Source: Talaromyces rugulosus | Taxonomy: Eukaryota > Ascomycota > Eurotiomycetes > Eurotiales > Trichocomaceae | Length of the DNA stretch: 64,000 nucleotides | Assembly (NCBI RefSeq): GCF_013368755.1 | Contig: NC_049564.1 | Coordinates: forward strand, 4,906,001 to 4,970,000 | Reading direction: 5' to 3' | In this document: positions 12,337 to 23,688 of the stretch, piece after piece | Layout of the letters: each line of letters begins with the position of its first letter | Position numbering within the stretch: the first letter of the stretch is position 1 | Position numbers and translations under genes: made by a program | The notes under the pieces: model-generated | Database searches by the model: none | The model's input: only the letters and a program-made list of their open reading frames with translations | Told to the model about the DNA's origin: nothing

Positions 12337-13434
12337 TCATCTTGATATGCCAGTCACCCTCTGCACGGCCTCTTCCTCTGGCAAGCTCGGGTCAATAACT
12401 CCAGCCACTTTCAGCACATCCACAGTCTTTTCAACAACTTTCCGGTCTAGACCTCTAGTTCCCTTGAAAAACCGCGTAGCCTTGAGCCAGTCCCGCGCAT
12501 CGTCTTCTGCATACGTGCAACCGAGGTCACCAGTGCCCAATAGCCCTACCACTTCATCGGTCTTGCTCTCAAACTCCGCAATGCCTTTGTCGAACAAATC
12601 AAACACCGCCTGCAATCTCTCGTCTTTTTCAGGAGACGGAAACGTCGTGGACGATGCGGTAATAAGCCACGAGGGCCATGGCGTGTATATCTCGCCAATT
12701 TTCTTGAGCGGCGGGTTGGGATACGCCGAGGGATCTGAGGGCTGGAAATATGATTTTGTCGTAAAGTGCTCCCACATAAAGAACTCGGCTTCGTATGGGC
12801 TTTCAGAAACACCTTCTCGTAGACCAGCAAATGGGCCCAGGATGGCAGGCTTCAGGCTCTCGGCAGTCCAGCCCTCTTGCTGAGAAAGGACAAACGACAT
12901 TATATGCGACCCGCTTCATCATCATCAGCTGAATTATCAATAAAGATATATAGAAAAAAAAAAAAAAAAAAAAAAAAAAAAGACTCACCTCCCCAATCGA
13001 CTCACGCCAACTCGCGAATCCTTTAAATCAGCCACCCCATTCAAATCCGCCCTCTGCTTGCCCGTGACAATGGCCCATCGCAACGGTGTCTCCACCCACT
13101 GCCCGACAATCTTGTACCCACCATCGCCCGCAGCGTTGTTTTCGTTTAGTTGTTGTTTGCCTGTGAGACCCGCAATCCAGCCCTCTGTGAGACCGATGCC
13201 GATGTCTATTTCGTCTGCGCGCAGGGACGTGATCATATGGCCTGTGCCGGCGGGATACGGAATTAGAGAGAGCTCAAAGGGGAGGTCCTTGTATGATGAC
13301 TGGCGGATGGAGAGGTGAAGAGGGGTTAGATAGTGTTCTGTGTTGATGTTAGTTTGCTCTTTCTTTGGTTGTTGTGTCCAGAGTTAAGTACCGGGCACGT
13401 AGCCGATCCGGATGGTGGGCTTGCTGGATGCCAT
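12337..13434 (-). CDS. Periplasmic-binding-protein-like II superfamily protein (SsuA/THI5-like fold)
   Basis: Minus-strand exons 13434-13392, 13337-12989 and 12913-12337 give 322 residues. The start MASSKPTIRIGYVPG leads into EHYLTPLH and then a segment with SLRADEIDIGIGLTEGW, the pattern of substrate-binding proteins that adopt the two-lobed type II fold. The family is common in filamentous fungi as a cytosolic protein without known substrate. No signal peptide is seen. The joins rebuild SRLG-SGSHIMSFV, a usual lobe-crossing motif. The second intron is unusual: its 5' part on the coding strand is a T28 run (28 A on the plus strand, 12954-12981) seven bases after the donor GT. Substrate and role cannot be told. 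Confidence 0.82.
12954..12981. repeat. A28 homopolymer inside an intron
   Basis: 28 consecutive A on the plus strand (T on the coding strand) just downstream of the donor of intron 2 of the binding-protein-like gene. Confidence 0.9.
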
Positions 13435-13736
13435 TGCTGTTGATGTTCTCAATTGAGATGGCCTTTGAAGATTGTCTCCTGTGTTGATGACAGTTGTGGA
13501 AGCTGCCAGTTCGTTAGAGACAGAGAAAGGCGGGGGTGGTCCGCGGGGTCCTCGGAGCTTCATCATCGGCATGCCGTTTCCGGAAGTAAAACGATACCCT
13601 TAACAATTCTATAGCTATGCATTGATTAAAGCTGATTGAATGTCCAATTGATATATTCTGTTATGCATTCAAATGATATCTGCGCGTCTATGTCTTTATA
13701 CAGTATTAACCCCAGCGTCTAACTCCAGAAATGCTA
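13435..13736. other. Short intergenic region
   Basis: About 300 bases between the start of the binding-protein-like gene and the end of the PQ-loop gene, both on the minus strand. No gene is seen. Confidence 0.6.
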
Positions 13737-14696
13737 TCAACCCAAGCGAATGTCCTTCTCGGTGGTGTCGTGTGGCCGGTATTCGGTCTTGCCATTGCCA
13801 TACATCAAATACTGAATACCCAGGTAGAAATCACAAATGCACTGAAACGTGGCGCAAAACTTGAAAGCCGGCGGAATGGTGTCCTTGGTGTAAAACAGAT
13901 AGCTCATTTTCATAGCATCGCCTCCAATCCAGGCAATCAGCACAGACAGTCGGAATCCTTTGCAAGAGCGGGAGCGCTGGTTCGCAAGCACCTGAGGCAC
14001 AGGTAGAAAGGCCTCCACTCCCAGACCTAAATATCCGAGAAGTTCGATATAGGATTCGTTGCTGGAGATGAAGGGACAAAACACCTGGATCACGAAGAGG
14101 GCCGCGAAGAAGTAAGCTAGGAAGGTCCAGTATCTGTATATACTCATTAGCGTCAACCGAAAATTCCATCTAGGCGCAATCACACGTACGGCTTCTCCTG
14201 TCTCCATCGCCAAAAGTTATAAGGTCTACGGAAGCCCGATTCCGAATGATCTTGCTGATCAGCGAATGGCACATGCTCGATGCCCTCCTTCGCGCCCGGA
14301 GTCGGTCGATTATTCAATGCAATTTTCAGTAAAATGGCTTGTACACATGCCATGTTGACTGCCTGCATTAGCAGTGATGTCGCGTAGTGGTCCCCGAACC
14401 AGAAAAAGACCCTAGAAATGACGCGTCGTTAGATCTTGCGCCCATCGAGCAAAGCAACAAACAAACTCACTTGAAAATAGACGCGACAAGCATGATAAGA
14501 GGAATGTCTAACGAGAAACCAGCGGAGGATTTGCTGCGGTGAATGCTATATATCTGGTCGGCATAGGAGGTGAACGGAGACGTGACGAGGCTGTCGCATT
14601 GAGCCGGTATTAGCCAGTATCCCATTAATAGTAGGACATTGTGAATACGTACAAAAATGGAGCGGCATATTCGAGGACGATGTCGAGAAGCCACAT
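13737..14696 (-). CDS. PQ-loop repeat membrane protein (SLC66/PQLC1-like)
   Basis: Four minus-strand exons: 14696-14653, 14590-14471, 14411-14190 and 14133-13737, giving 260 residues. The protein has about seven hydrophobic segments and two PQ-loop repeats. The second carries the motif in FLPVPQVLANQRSRS; in the first the Pro-Gln pair has become YADQIYSIHRSKS. The joins rebuild SIFKVFFWFG and QEKPYWTFLAYFF; the donor GTACGT at 14189 is used, because using the next GT would break the frame. PQ-loop proteins transport cystine, basic amino acids or sugars, or act in endomembrane lipid handling. The PQLC1/SLC66A2 group is linked to endosome-Golgi lipid asymmetry in yeast (Any1). The substrate here is not known. 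Confidence 0.85.
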
Positions 14697-15117
14697 TTTG
14701 ACAGTGTAAGATCAGCCGCGGCCGGTCGAAGTCGATTTGTTTGTCAACCGGCGACAACAGAGGGAGAAGAGCAGGTAAAAGAACAGAACACAATCGCGCC
14801 GAGTTATAATTATGGTGCTGTCACTGTCGTATACAGGAATTTCGGCGCAGATGGTGGAGAGGAAGAAGAAGGAAGTCGCACAGAGAGGGACAGGCTACAG
14901 AATAAGCATGCTCCAGGAGGTTTGATTGGATGCGGGTCAGCCGGCGCCAATAATAACGCACATAAGCGCACTAGTCCTAGTGCAGCTAGTAGAGGACGAT
15001 CAGTCCGGTTTTGATATTGAACGACCCGAAACTTCCTAAGGGGGAATAAAGAGAATAACGTCTATTCGTTGCTGTCTACTATATAGCTGGACCTACAGGA
15101 CATCCGCCAATGTACAC
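14697..15117. other. Intergenic region upstream of the PQ-loop gene
   Basis: 420 bases between the glucosidase stop and the PQ-loop start (both minus strand). It should hold the PQ-loop promoter; no gene is seen. Confidence 0.55.
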
Positions 15118-18117
15118 CTAAAACTCAATCTTCCACGACCGGCCAATACCCACGTTGGGGTTCTTCACAACCGCGTATGCAGCCTTGCCCGCCTGGCCAC
15201 TGGTGAATTGCAACGAGGCAGTAGTAGCCTCTTTGACTCCGTCTTCGATCACGGTGACGCTAGACTTTTGCTGCCATTCTGCTGGGGCGCCGACGACCAC
15301 GATCCTCTCCACACGCACATTGGTCATTGCTTTGAGGTATTCATTGGTCTTGGGACCCGTGGCGCCTATGTTCTCAGAGGAAAGGGTCGAGTCGGCGAAT
15401 TGGAAGCGTCGGTGGATGAAGCCTCCCTTTTCGAAATCGTAGCTCTCGCCGTCGTCAACATACAGCGTTCCTTCGGCGGCGCCGTGTTGGTCCAGGACTA
15501 CTACCAGGGTGTATGGGTCCCATTTCATCAAGCCACTGCTGCGGCGTGGACGATCTTTGCGAGGAATAACATGGCCTCCCTGCATAAGGACGGTGGTCTT
15601 GTCCAACGGAGCCTCAACAGTGTGCCACTTTCCGCCGCCTTGGTAAATGGTATAGTCAAAGTAGTCGTAGTATTTCTCGTTGTCGGACAAGTAGACGTCC
15701 ACGGAATTTTGGTCCTTATTAACGACAGGCTTGGCCAACAAACCAGTCGCGCCCAGGTAGAGTTGGTCGTCCATTCCAAACACCTGCTCGTCATCAGGGT
15801 GGACGTAGTATTCGGGTCTGACAATGGGCATTCCTTCAACTGACGCCTCGTGGAAGGCGGTATACCAGGCAGGGAGAAGTTGATAACGGAGACGAATCGC
15901 CTGGCTGATGATCTGCATGTAGGGCTCACCGGCCAAATATGGCTCGCGGCGGCGAGTGTCGATATGGGCATGGGCACGGAAAAACGGGTACCAAATTCCA
16001 GTCTGGTACCAACGAACCAAGAGGTCTTTATCAGGATTACCAAAAAAGCCACCGACATCTGCGCCAGCAAAAGGGAATCCGGCAATACCCTGATTAAGAA
16101 CCATAGGTAGAGACATCGCCAAATGTCCCCATTCTGCTTGGTTGTCACCGGTCCACATGGCCCCCATTCGTTGAGTGCCGGCATAAAAGGATCGCGTCAA
16201 AATAAATGGCCGTTGCTGCTCGCCCTTCTTTCGCTCAACCATACCTTGGAAAGTAGCGTTGACGACAGTCATACCGTTGATGTTGTGAACATCTCGGTGC
16301 TCCCAGCCACCAAAGTGGATGTTGTCCTTGGGCATGGTAGTTTCCGGACCATTGAAAACCGAAGGCTCGTTCATGTCATTCCAGATGAACAAGTTATGGA
16401 ATGAGCCCTTGAACTTGTCATATTTGTAAAGGTCTTTCCACCATGAAATGGCAGCTGGATTAAAGCAATCGACCCAGTGAGATGAGCCGGGCCAGCACCA
16501 GCCATCATAGATATTGTTGTCTTTGTCTTTGATAGCCAAGTCCTTGCTCTTAAGCTCGTCCACAACTTGGTACCCGTTTTCGTTTTTCAAGTGAGGGTCA
16601 ATAAGGACCACCAGTTTACGCTCCGAGTCGTCAAGTTGCTGCTGCATCCCTTTGGGATCGGGGAAAGTCAGAGGATCCCAAGTGAAGTACTTTTTGCCAT
16701 CAGTATACTCGAGGTCCAGCCAGATAACGTCGTAAGGGATTTGATAGCGGTCGAATTTGCGGTCGACATCCTTGACGTCTTCATCAGTAACGTAATTCCA
16801 ACGGCATTGGTGGTACGCAATAGCAAATTCCTGCGGGAGCTGAGTGTAACCCGTCAACTCTGCATAGTCCTTGCTAAGAGCCTGGGGGGTGGGGCCAAGG
16901 AAAACGAAAACATCAAGTTGGCCGGTTTCCGAGAACCAGTGCGTTTGGGTCGACTTCTTTGCAGCAGTTCCCAAAGACAGGGGGTTTGCGGTGGACTTTG
17001 TCTTGACGATATCAACCCAGGTCTCCGCAGCGTTCAGCCAGAAAACGGCAACTGAGGAGTTCTTGCGATGAGCCTGCATGTATGGAATTGAACCATACAG
17101 AGTCATGGTACTGTTGAGCTCGTATTCGAACACATCGCTGTTGTACATTCGGTATGGTTCCTCATGGTTACCAGAGCCGCCACTAAGTGCGCTATTATTA
17201 GTACATAAGTCGAGAAAAATAAGGGTTCCATCTTACCGAGTCTCTTTGAGCGAGAGGGAGTCGGCGTGCTCGGGAATACCATAAACATATTCGTAGCCGG
17301 GGAACGAGATGTCAAGAGCGATACTCTCGGGGCCTCTTGGCTTTGAATCCGTGTTACCACCGAAGCTCTCGTCCCACCATGTAGACTCGTCATCCGGCTT
17401 CTCCTCGCCCTCGGGAGCATCGACCTTGGGTCTCCAGTGTTCGAGGTTGAGAAAACCGCGGTCATTCAATTTGACCTGGGTTTCTCCTCCCCGTTGGAAA
17501 GAGACTTCAAAGGGAGAGTGACGGATGACAGCCTGGTACTGGCCCTCTGGGCCATATTGAACTTTTGTGAAACCGGCCTCAGCGTCTGGGCTGAGGGCGG
17601 CTGCTTTACTTGGGTTCAGACCGCCGACGATTGCCCATTTCTCTGATTCATTGTATCGCTCTTTACGAATGTTTCGGTCGTGTCGAAGTTCAATCTCCCC
17701 CTTGAGTCGCTTCTCCTCGTCCAACACAACCCTGGCGACACCAGATTCTAGAAAGGATACAGTGAGAGGCAGTCGGACCTTCTCTCCAGCGACGGTAGTT
17801 TTCACAACAGTGCCGTGCAAGAAACCATCCTTTAATTCGACCGTCGACGATTCGAGTTCATAGGGAGAATTCCACGAGCTACCAAGTGCGGTGGCATCGT
17901 CGGCATAGGCTCGGTTGCGGTTGCAGAAGCCCGATTGGGAGCAAGTTTTGAAGCTTTCGTGCTTGACGGCAGCTAAGCGACACAGTCAGTGAGCCCACAA
18001 AGCAAAAGGAATCGGCAGGTTTCTTATCATACCAGCCGGCACTATCAGCAAGTAGAGAGCAATGAAGGAAGCAAAGAACAGGATCAACCTGTGCTTCCCC
18101 GGCCCGGACTCGGCCAT
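15118..18117 (-). CDS. rot2: Glucosidase II alpha subunit (GH31), ER N-glycan trimming
   Basis: Minus-strand exons 18117-18033, 17972-17237 and 17182-15118 give 961 residues. The first ~30 residues form a signal peptide with a clear hydrophobic core, followed by the conserved Cys-rich start VKHESFKTCSQSGFC of glucosidase II alpha. The GH31 catalytic domain includes the nucleophile motif IWNDMNEPS with Asp at about residue 543, and downstream GDNQAEWGHLAMSLPM and GADVGGFFGNP. In the ER lumen the enzyme removes the two inner alpha-1,3-linked glucoses from N-glycans, together with a beta subunit not encoded here. No KDEL-type signal is seen at the end (..WKIEF), as is usual for the alpha subunit. 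Length and motifs are complete; no sign of damage. Confidence 0.95.
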
Positions 18118-18867
18118 GATGTGTCCAATAACAGTTAGGCAATTGAGGAATTGAAGCTCAACCTTCGCAGTAAATCAACAAAATAAACAGTGTAACTGCT
18201 CTGACCCCCATTTACATATGTATATATGCAGCAGGCCAGGCACGCGAGATGAGAGCGACGAGGGTTGCTTGTTGAAGCTGCCAGATAAGCCGGGGCAGGC
18301 GATCCCAGGTGGGGCGACTTGGCGCTATCCGGCGTTGTTATTGGCTGTGCCAAGAAACTACAGCCGCAGCCCTTGATTGGCCGATTTCTACTATGTAGTT
18401 TGAGGTTTTTTGCTGTTGCCAGCACAACAAGAACCGTTTCTCTGGATTATTTGCATGTTTATAAACATTTTATGCATGGGCTACTAACCTGCAGCGAGAA
18501 GGAGAGAAACAACTGCCGCTGCAGGCTGTGTGAGCAACCAATCACTCGTAATGCATAAAACAGCCCTCAAGCCCAATGCAATTACCATACAATGACCAGC
18601 CTTGTTCATATATTTTGCTCATCCATCCTAAATAGAGTAAATTTCCAGCTACCTTGGGCGAAAAGACGTAGGAGAGCGGCCCACCCACGTTCATCATCAG
18701 GGTAGCTTTGGGCGGCCACAGTAGCAAAAGTTACCCCTCCTCCGCCCCACCGCGCTCTGTTGTCGTCCTCGATATATTTTTCGCGAGCCCACTTGACTTT
18801 GTTTCAATCCTCTCTCCAGCAGTCCACAGTTTCCTGTCAATCACCTTGATTTCTATATCCTCCCAAA
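18118..18867. other. Divergent promoter region (glucosidase II / NDK)
   Basis: 750 bases between two divergent genes. Three CCAAT boxes are visible (ATTGG at 18340-18344 and 18376-18380, CCAAT at 18538-18542), candidate sites for the CCAAT-binding complex, a general factor in Aspergillus relatives. No gene is seen. Confidence 0.5.
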
Positions 18868-19788
18868 ATGTCTACCGAACAGACGTAAGTAGCATTCTCT
18901 TTCACATCTCCCTTACCCATATCCATTAACCCCATATGCACTTTTTTTTTCCTCCTCGGCCGCTGCTCGTTGAAATCCCACTAACACTCTGAACAGTTTC
19001 ATTGCCATCAAGCCCGATGGTGTCCAGGTATGAGCGTCCCCTGGCCGGCTTATGACACCGGACGCCTTCAATTGCAGCATCTGCGATCCTCCCCAACACA
19101 GAACTGACCTGTCACCAGCGTGGCCTCATTGGACCCATCATCTCTCGCTTTGAGTCCCGTGGGTACGTTCTTCTCGCAATCTCTTTGTACGAGCGGACCT
19201 TGAACTAATACTTCATCTCTCCAATAGCTACAAGCTGGTCGCCATCAAGCTGGTCACTCCCCCCAAGGAGCAGCTCGAGCAGCACTATGCCGACCTCGCC
19301 GAGAAGCCTTTCTTCCCCAGCCTGCTCAGCTGTGCGTCTACCCCTCATTATAGAATATAGGCCTTGCGTCTTCGGATATAACAAAAGAGCTAATGATCTC
19401 TGCAGACATGTTGAGCGGCCCCATCGCCGCCATGGTTTGGGAAGGTCGCGACGCCGTCAAGACCGGCCGTTGTATGTGACTCCTTTTGCACTCTAAACAT
19501 GAAAAAAAATCACGCTCATTCACATTCCAGCCATCCTCGGTGCCACCAACCCTCTTGCCTCCGCCCCCGGTACCATCCGTGGTGACTACGCCATCGTAAG
19601 TACTCTCTGCATTGCCATACCACCCCACAGCCTCTAATTTTTGATTGCGATAGGATGTTGGCCGCAACGTCTGCCACGGCTCCGACAGCGTCGAGAACGC
19701 CAAGAAGGAGATCGCTCTTTGGTTCAAGGAGGGCGAGGTCGTCTCTTACAAGGCCAGCCAGTTCGACTGGATCTACGAGAAGGCTTAA
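18868..19788 (+). CDS. ndk1: Nucleoside diphosphate kinase
   Basis: Seven exons: 18868-18884, 18997-19027, 19119-19162, 19228-19331, 19406-19471, 19531-19595 and 19654-19788. They join to exactly 153 residues, the usual length. The enzyme moves the terminal phosphate from ATP to other nucleoside diphosphates through a phosphohistidine. Visible: start [21 protein letters not shown], the KPDGVQRG motif split by an intron, and the active-site segment [15 protein letters not shown] with catalytic His (about 118). The C-terminus [12 protein letters not shown] is typical. The Aspergillus nidulans orthologue is known as swoH. Six introns in such a short frame, with a 17-base first exon, are unusual for the region but all phases fit. 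Confidence 0.97.
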
Positions 19789-20024
19789 ATGCTACCGTAT
19801 ACCAGTAACAATTGACCGACATGAGATACGACGGTGTTTTGTATGGTAGAGAATTTAACAAAAATGCTCAATGCAAATAGAGAGATGAAACACGTCCTTC
19901 AAAGTAGACAGGGCAAATCGCTAGCGTAGATGTGCATGTCAAGACCAAGATCCCACTTTAAGGCCATTGAGTCGGGTATAAGGCATCTCCTAGTAGATAT
20001 ATACATTTATTTGGTTATATTTAT

Positions 20025-20654
20025 TTACGTAGATCGTTTCCGCAAAATTCGTCCCATGCGTCTTCCCAAAGGCCCAATAAAGACCCGCGCGAACCATGGT
20101 GTTGCCCAAACGCTTGCAACGATACGCAGCGGCAGAAGAGCCTTGGTAACAGCGTATGCTGCAGCAAACTCGAAAACCAATTTGACCCCCTTTTGTTCAG
20201 TCACAAGCTGCGAATTGTCGCCATTCACACCCGTGGCGGAAGCAGTCTTCGCAGCCTCCGCATCCTCGCTATCAACCCAGCCCTTTTTGGTCATCCACTT
20301 GCCAAACCGCTGTACAGCTTCATTAAAAGCACCACCTTCGCCGCTTGTGAGAGTGGGCATCCATCCCGAATAGTGGAAGACGGCGAAAAGCGCGAATAGC
20401 GGGGCCACGGCGGTGAATTCGTGAAGCACAAGGAATGATGTTATATGGGTGGTGGGTGCGCCCAGTAACGGAGTAGTGTATCTCCGAAGAAACCGTGGGA
20501 GCCGGTCATTGAACTTTTGTAATCGCGAGCGAGCAGAAATATCAGCCCCAGCGGGCGGCGGAGTGGAGGAGAAAAAACGGCGTGTCGAGAATCGAGTTGG
20601 CGTGAAGAAGTGGGAGCGAGAGGGCAGCCTGGGCAGGGCTCGAGAAGGGGCCAT
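20025..20654 (-). CDS. Mitochondrial DUF1279 (FAM210-like) protein
   Basis: One exon, 209 residues. The N-terminus is rich in Arg, Ser, Thr and Phe without acidic residues over the first ~35 positions (THRRFFSST-like content), a good mitochondrial presequence. The middle carries the DUF1279 pattern (HITSFLVLHEFTAVAPLFALF) with a membrane segment, and a second hydrophobic segment follows near residues 155-185. The C-terminus is very basic (GPLGRRMGRILRKRST). Yeast has a related mitochondrial protein (Mrx11) found with the mitochondrial expression machinery; the exact function is not known. It is divergent from the MTHFR gene, with about 617 bases between the starts. Confidence 0.82.
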   Translation of the reverse strand: MAPSRALPRLPSRSHFFTPTRFSTRRFFSSTPPPAGADISARSRLQKFNDRLPRFLRRYTTPLLGAPTTHITSFLVLHEFTAVAPLFALFAVFHYSGWMPTLTSGEGGAFNEAVQRFGKWMTKKGWVDSEDAEAAKTASATGVNGDNSQLVTEQKGVKLVFEFAAAYAVTKALLPLRIVASVWATPWFARVFIGPLGRRMGRILRKRST

Positions 20655-21271
20655 TGTGAAGTCTCCTTTATCTGTCGAGAATGACCGAAGCAGTCGGCAT
20701 TAATGCACTCGTGGTGTCGTAAAAGATGCTTCACGATGTGTTTTGCATTCTGTGAGAGTGTCCGACGAAGCCCGCCGGAAGCTGAGCGATAGAGAGCGCG
20801 AGGCGGAGTTTGTGCTGTTTGCTTCCGGATACTTGCAGCTGTCGAGCATTTGACGCCTTTGCTTCTCAACCACCTTGCACGTTATTATAACATCAATTGA
20901 TCTGTATAATGCAGTATTAGATAGCGAAAGGAGGTGCATAGTTTATGCGGCTGGCTGCATAGTTACGGACTCCGAAGTCGGCTTCGGCGAATCTGCACGG
21001 ATTACGCGGTTCCATGCAGCAAATTCTGCATCGGTGCTATTGCACAGTAACAGAGTATGATACGTCCTCTTCATCATATAGTCATCATTAGTTCTCGCCT
21101 GTAGCAACAGTGAGAGACCAAGGAGTCTGGTATCGACCAGTCCTGCGGGGAAGGCAAGGGAAAAGGCCCCACATGTCCAGTTCTTGAATCTTGACTCTCC
21201 AAGCAAACCGGACTCGCTGTTTATTTTCTCCTCGATCAAGTGAGACTTCATCCTACAGATCATTGACGATC
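20655..21271. other. Divergent promoter region (DUF1279 gene / MTHFR)
   Basis: 617 bases between two divergent starts; no coding signal is seen. It should contain both promoters and 5' leaders. Confidence 0.55.
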
Positions 21272-23474
21272 ATGGAGAAGATCACCGACAAGATCGCGGC
21301 TTTGCCGCCTGATGGCCACTATTTCTCTCTGGAATTCTTTCCTCCCAAAACCCAGATGGTGGGGTTCCTTTTTGAGCAAACTCTCGCCCGTTTGACGCTG
21401 TCAATGCTAATGGATTATCGCTTCTTAGGGATCAGTCAATCTTCAGGCTCGTCTGGAGCGTATGGCACAGGCTCTTCGGCCTCTATTTGTGACTGTAACA
21501 TGGGGAGCCGGGGGAACGACTGCGACAAAGTCTCTCGAGCTGGCCGAAATCTGTCAACGCCAACTGCAATTGACGACATGTCTTCACCTGACTTGTACAA
21601 ACATGAACCGGAAGCTGATCGACGATGCATTGGAGGAAGCCAAGGCCCTTGGGATCAGAAACATTCTTGCCTTGAGAGGAGATCCGCCGCGCAGCGGAGA
21701 GTACAACGTGGAAGGCGACGACGATAGCAACAACGACTTCACGTGGGCTATAGACCTAGTCCGATACATTCGACGCACTCACAGAGACTACTTTTGTATC
21801 GGTGTGGCTGCATACCCTGAAGGCCACCCCGGAGAGTCGCAGACCGATGTGCAGGACCCAGAACGGGATCTGCCCTACCTCGTCGAGAAGGTCCAGGCCG
21901 GTGCAGATTTCATTATGACTCAGTTGACATATGATATCGAAGCGTATACAAAGTTTGAGAACACGTTACGCACTCATCCTTCCGGAGCATTGAAGACGAT
22001 TCCCATCATCCCCGGTCTTATGCCTATTCAGGGTTACAAGATTCTCACGAGAGTTACGAAACTCAGCGGTGCCCATATCCCACCTCCTATTGTCTCGCGG
22101 ATCGAGGCTGTGAAATCGGATGACGAGCAGGTCAAACAGGTTGGTGTTGACATTGTCAGTGAGATTGTGAATGATATCAAGGAGCTGGCCTGTCCCGGCC
22201 CCCGGGGTTATCACTTTTACACGCTCAACCTAGAAAAGGCCGTTTCGTTTGTTCTTGAGCGCTGTGACCTGATCCCACCATATAACGAACCCGACGAAGT
22301 AGCGATCGAAGATGTCGCTATTGAAGTTACTCAGATGAATGGCACCGACGGTGCGAAACCTGCCTTCGCCCGCCGCCGAGCGTCTTCTATCAACTCCGGT
22401 CCGCACAATCGGGTTATTGTCGACAAGCTGCATGTTCCTGTCGACCAGCAATCAGAACACTCTTCCAGAAAATCTATTACATATGAAACTCTTGCCTCTA
22501 GTGCCGGGGTTCCGGCTTTAAATCCGCCTCCGCGCAGCACCCAACTACAGATCTCTGAAGGAATAGGATCGCTGGGCCGCGAGGCCACCTGGGATGATTT
22601 CCCCAATGGTCGATGGGGTGATGCTCGCTCGCCTGCTTTTGGTGAAATCGATGGATACGGCCCATCGTTACACGTCAACGCTAATGTGGCACGGCAACTA
22701 TGGGGATTCCCGGTCAGCAACTCGGATATCAGCACTCTCTTCAAAAAACACGTGTCTGCGCAGTTGTACATTGTTCCCTGGTCTGAAGGAGGTGCGGCAG
22801 AAGAGTCGAACCTCAACGCCGAGACCGAGACGATTAAACCACAGCTATTGAAGATTATCGAAAAGAACTGGTGGACGCTGGCTTCGCAACCTGCAGTCAA
22901 TGGACTTCGCAGTGACGACCCTGTCTTTGGTTGGGGACCTCCTGGCGAGGGATTCGTTTTCCAAAAGGCATTTGTCGAGTTCTTCTGCCCAAATGCCGAT
23001 TACAAGAATAAGATCAAGCCCACACTCCTAAAAAACGGCAGTAACGAATTCGCTTGGTTCGCGACAAACGGCGCGGGAGATTTCGAGTCGTCTTTCTCTA
23101 TTCCCGAGAACACAACACCAGACGGCTCGCCCACCGATGCTCCGGCCGAAGCTGACGAGGACTACGTCGAAGTATCCGACAGCACAGGCATGGCCGTCAC
23201 ATGGGGTGTATTTCGCGGCAAGGAAATCACAACGCCCACAATCATCGAGGACGTCAGCTTTCGCGCCTGGGGCGAAGAAGCATTCCGTATCTGGGACGAG
23301 TGGCGACGCATCTACCCTCGAGGGTCTGCGACAGAACGGTTTCTCGGCGAGATTAAGAATGATGTCTGGCTGGTCTGTGTCATTGGCCAGAGGTTCGGCG
23401 CAGGCACAGAGCCCGGATCGGAAGAGGAAAAAGCAGAGACTCATATGCTTTGGGATATGCTTGTAAATGCATAG
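21272..23474 (+). CDS. Methylenetetrahydrofolate reductase
   Basis: Two exons, 21272-21358 and 21429-23474, joined in phase 0, give 710 residues. The enzyme reduces 5,10-methylene-THF to 5-methyl-THF for methionine synthesis, using FAD. The start leads directly into YFSLEFFPPKT, the conserved catalytic-domain opening. After the intron come NLQARLERM, LFVTVTWGAGGTT, LTCTNMNRKLIDDAL, LALRGDPPR and ADFIMTQLTYD, all in the (beta/alpha)8 barrel (to about residue 300). A Ser/Pro-rich linker of about 110 residues follows, then the C-terminal eukaryotic regulatory domain (QLYIVPWSEGGAAEESNLN, FGWGPPGEGFVFQKA). Yeasts have two paralogues, Met12 and Met13; the long linker and C-terminus resemble the Met12/Met9 side, but this is not certain, so no symbol is given. 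Confidence 0.93.
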
Positions 23475-23668
23475 TGCGGGAGAACCGATTGATGATGGAA
23501 ATGGGAAAAATGTGGAAATATGAACTTGCGTCGAGGGAGTAATTATAGAAATGCAAATTTAAAATCCCGGGTTTCAAAATGTTGAGCTTTTTTTTTTAAC
23601 AAGTCATCTGGTTTCAAGTAACTAGATTAATAGAACTAATTCGATCTTTATATCATTATTACTTTTTT

Positions 23669-23688
23669 CTCTCTCTCTCTCTCTCTCT
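23669..23688. repeat. (CT)n microsatellite
   Basis: Ten CT units adjoining the stop codon of the queuine-transferase subunit gene (GA repeat in its 3' UTR on the coding strand). Confidence 0.85.
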
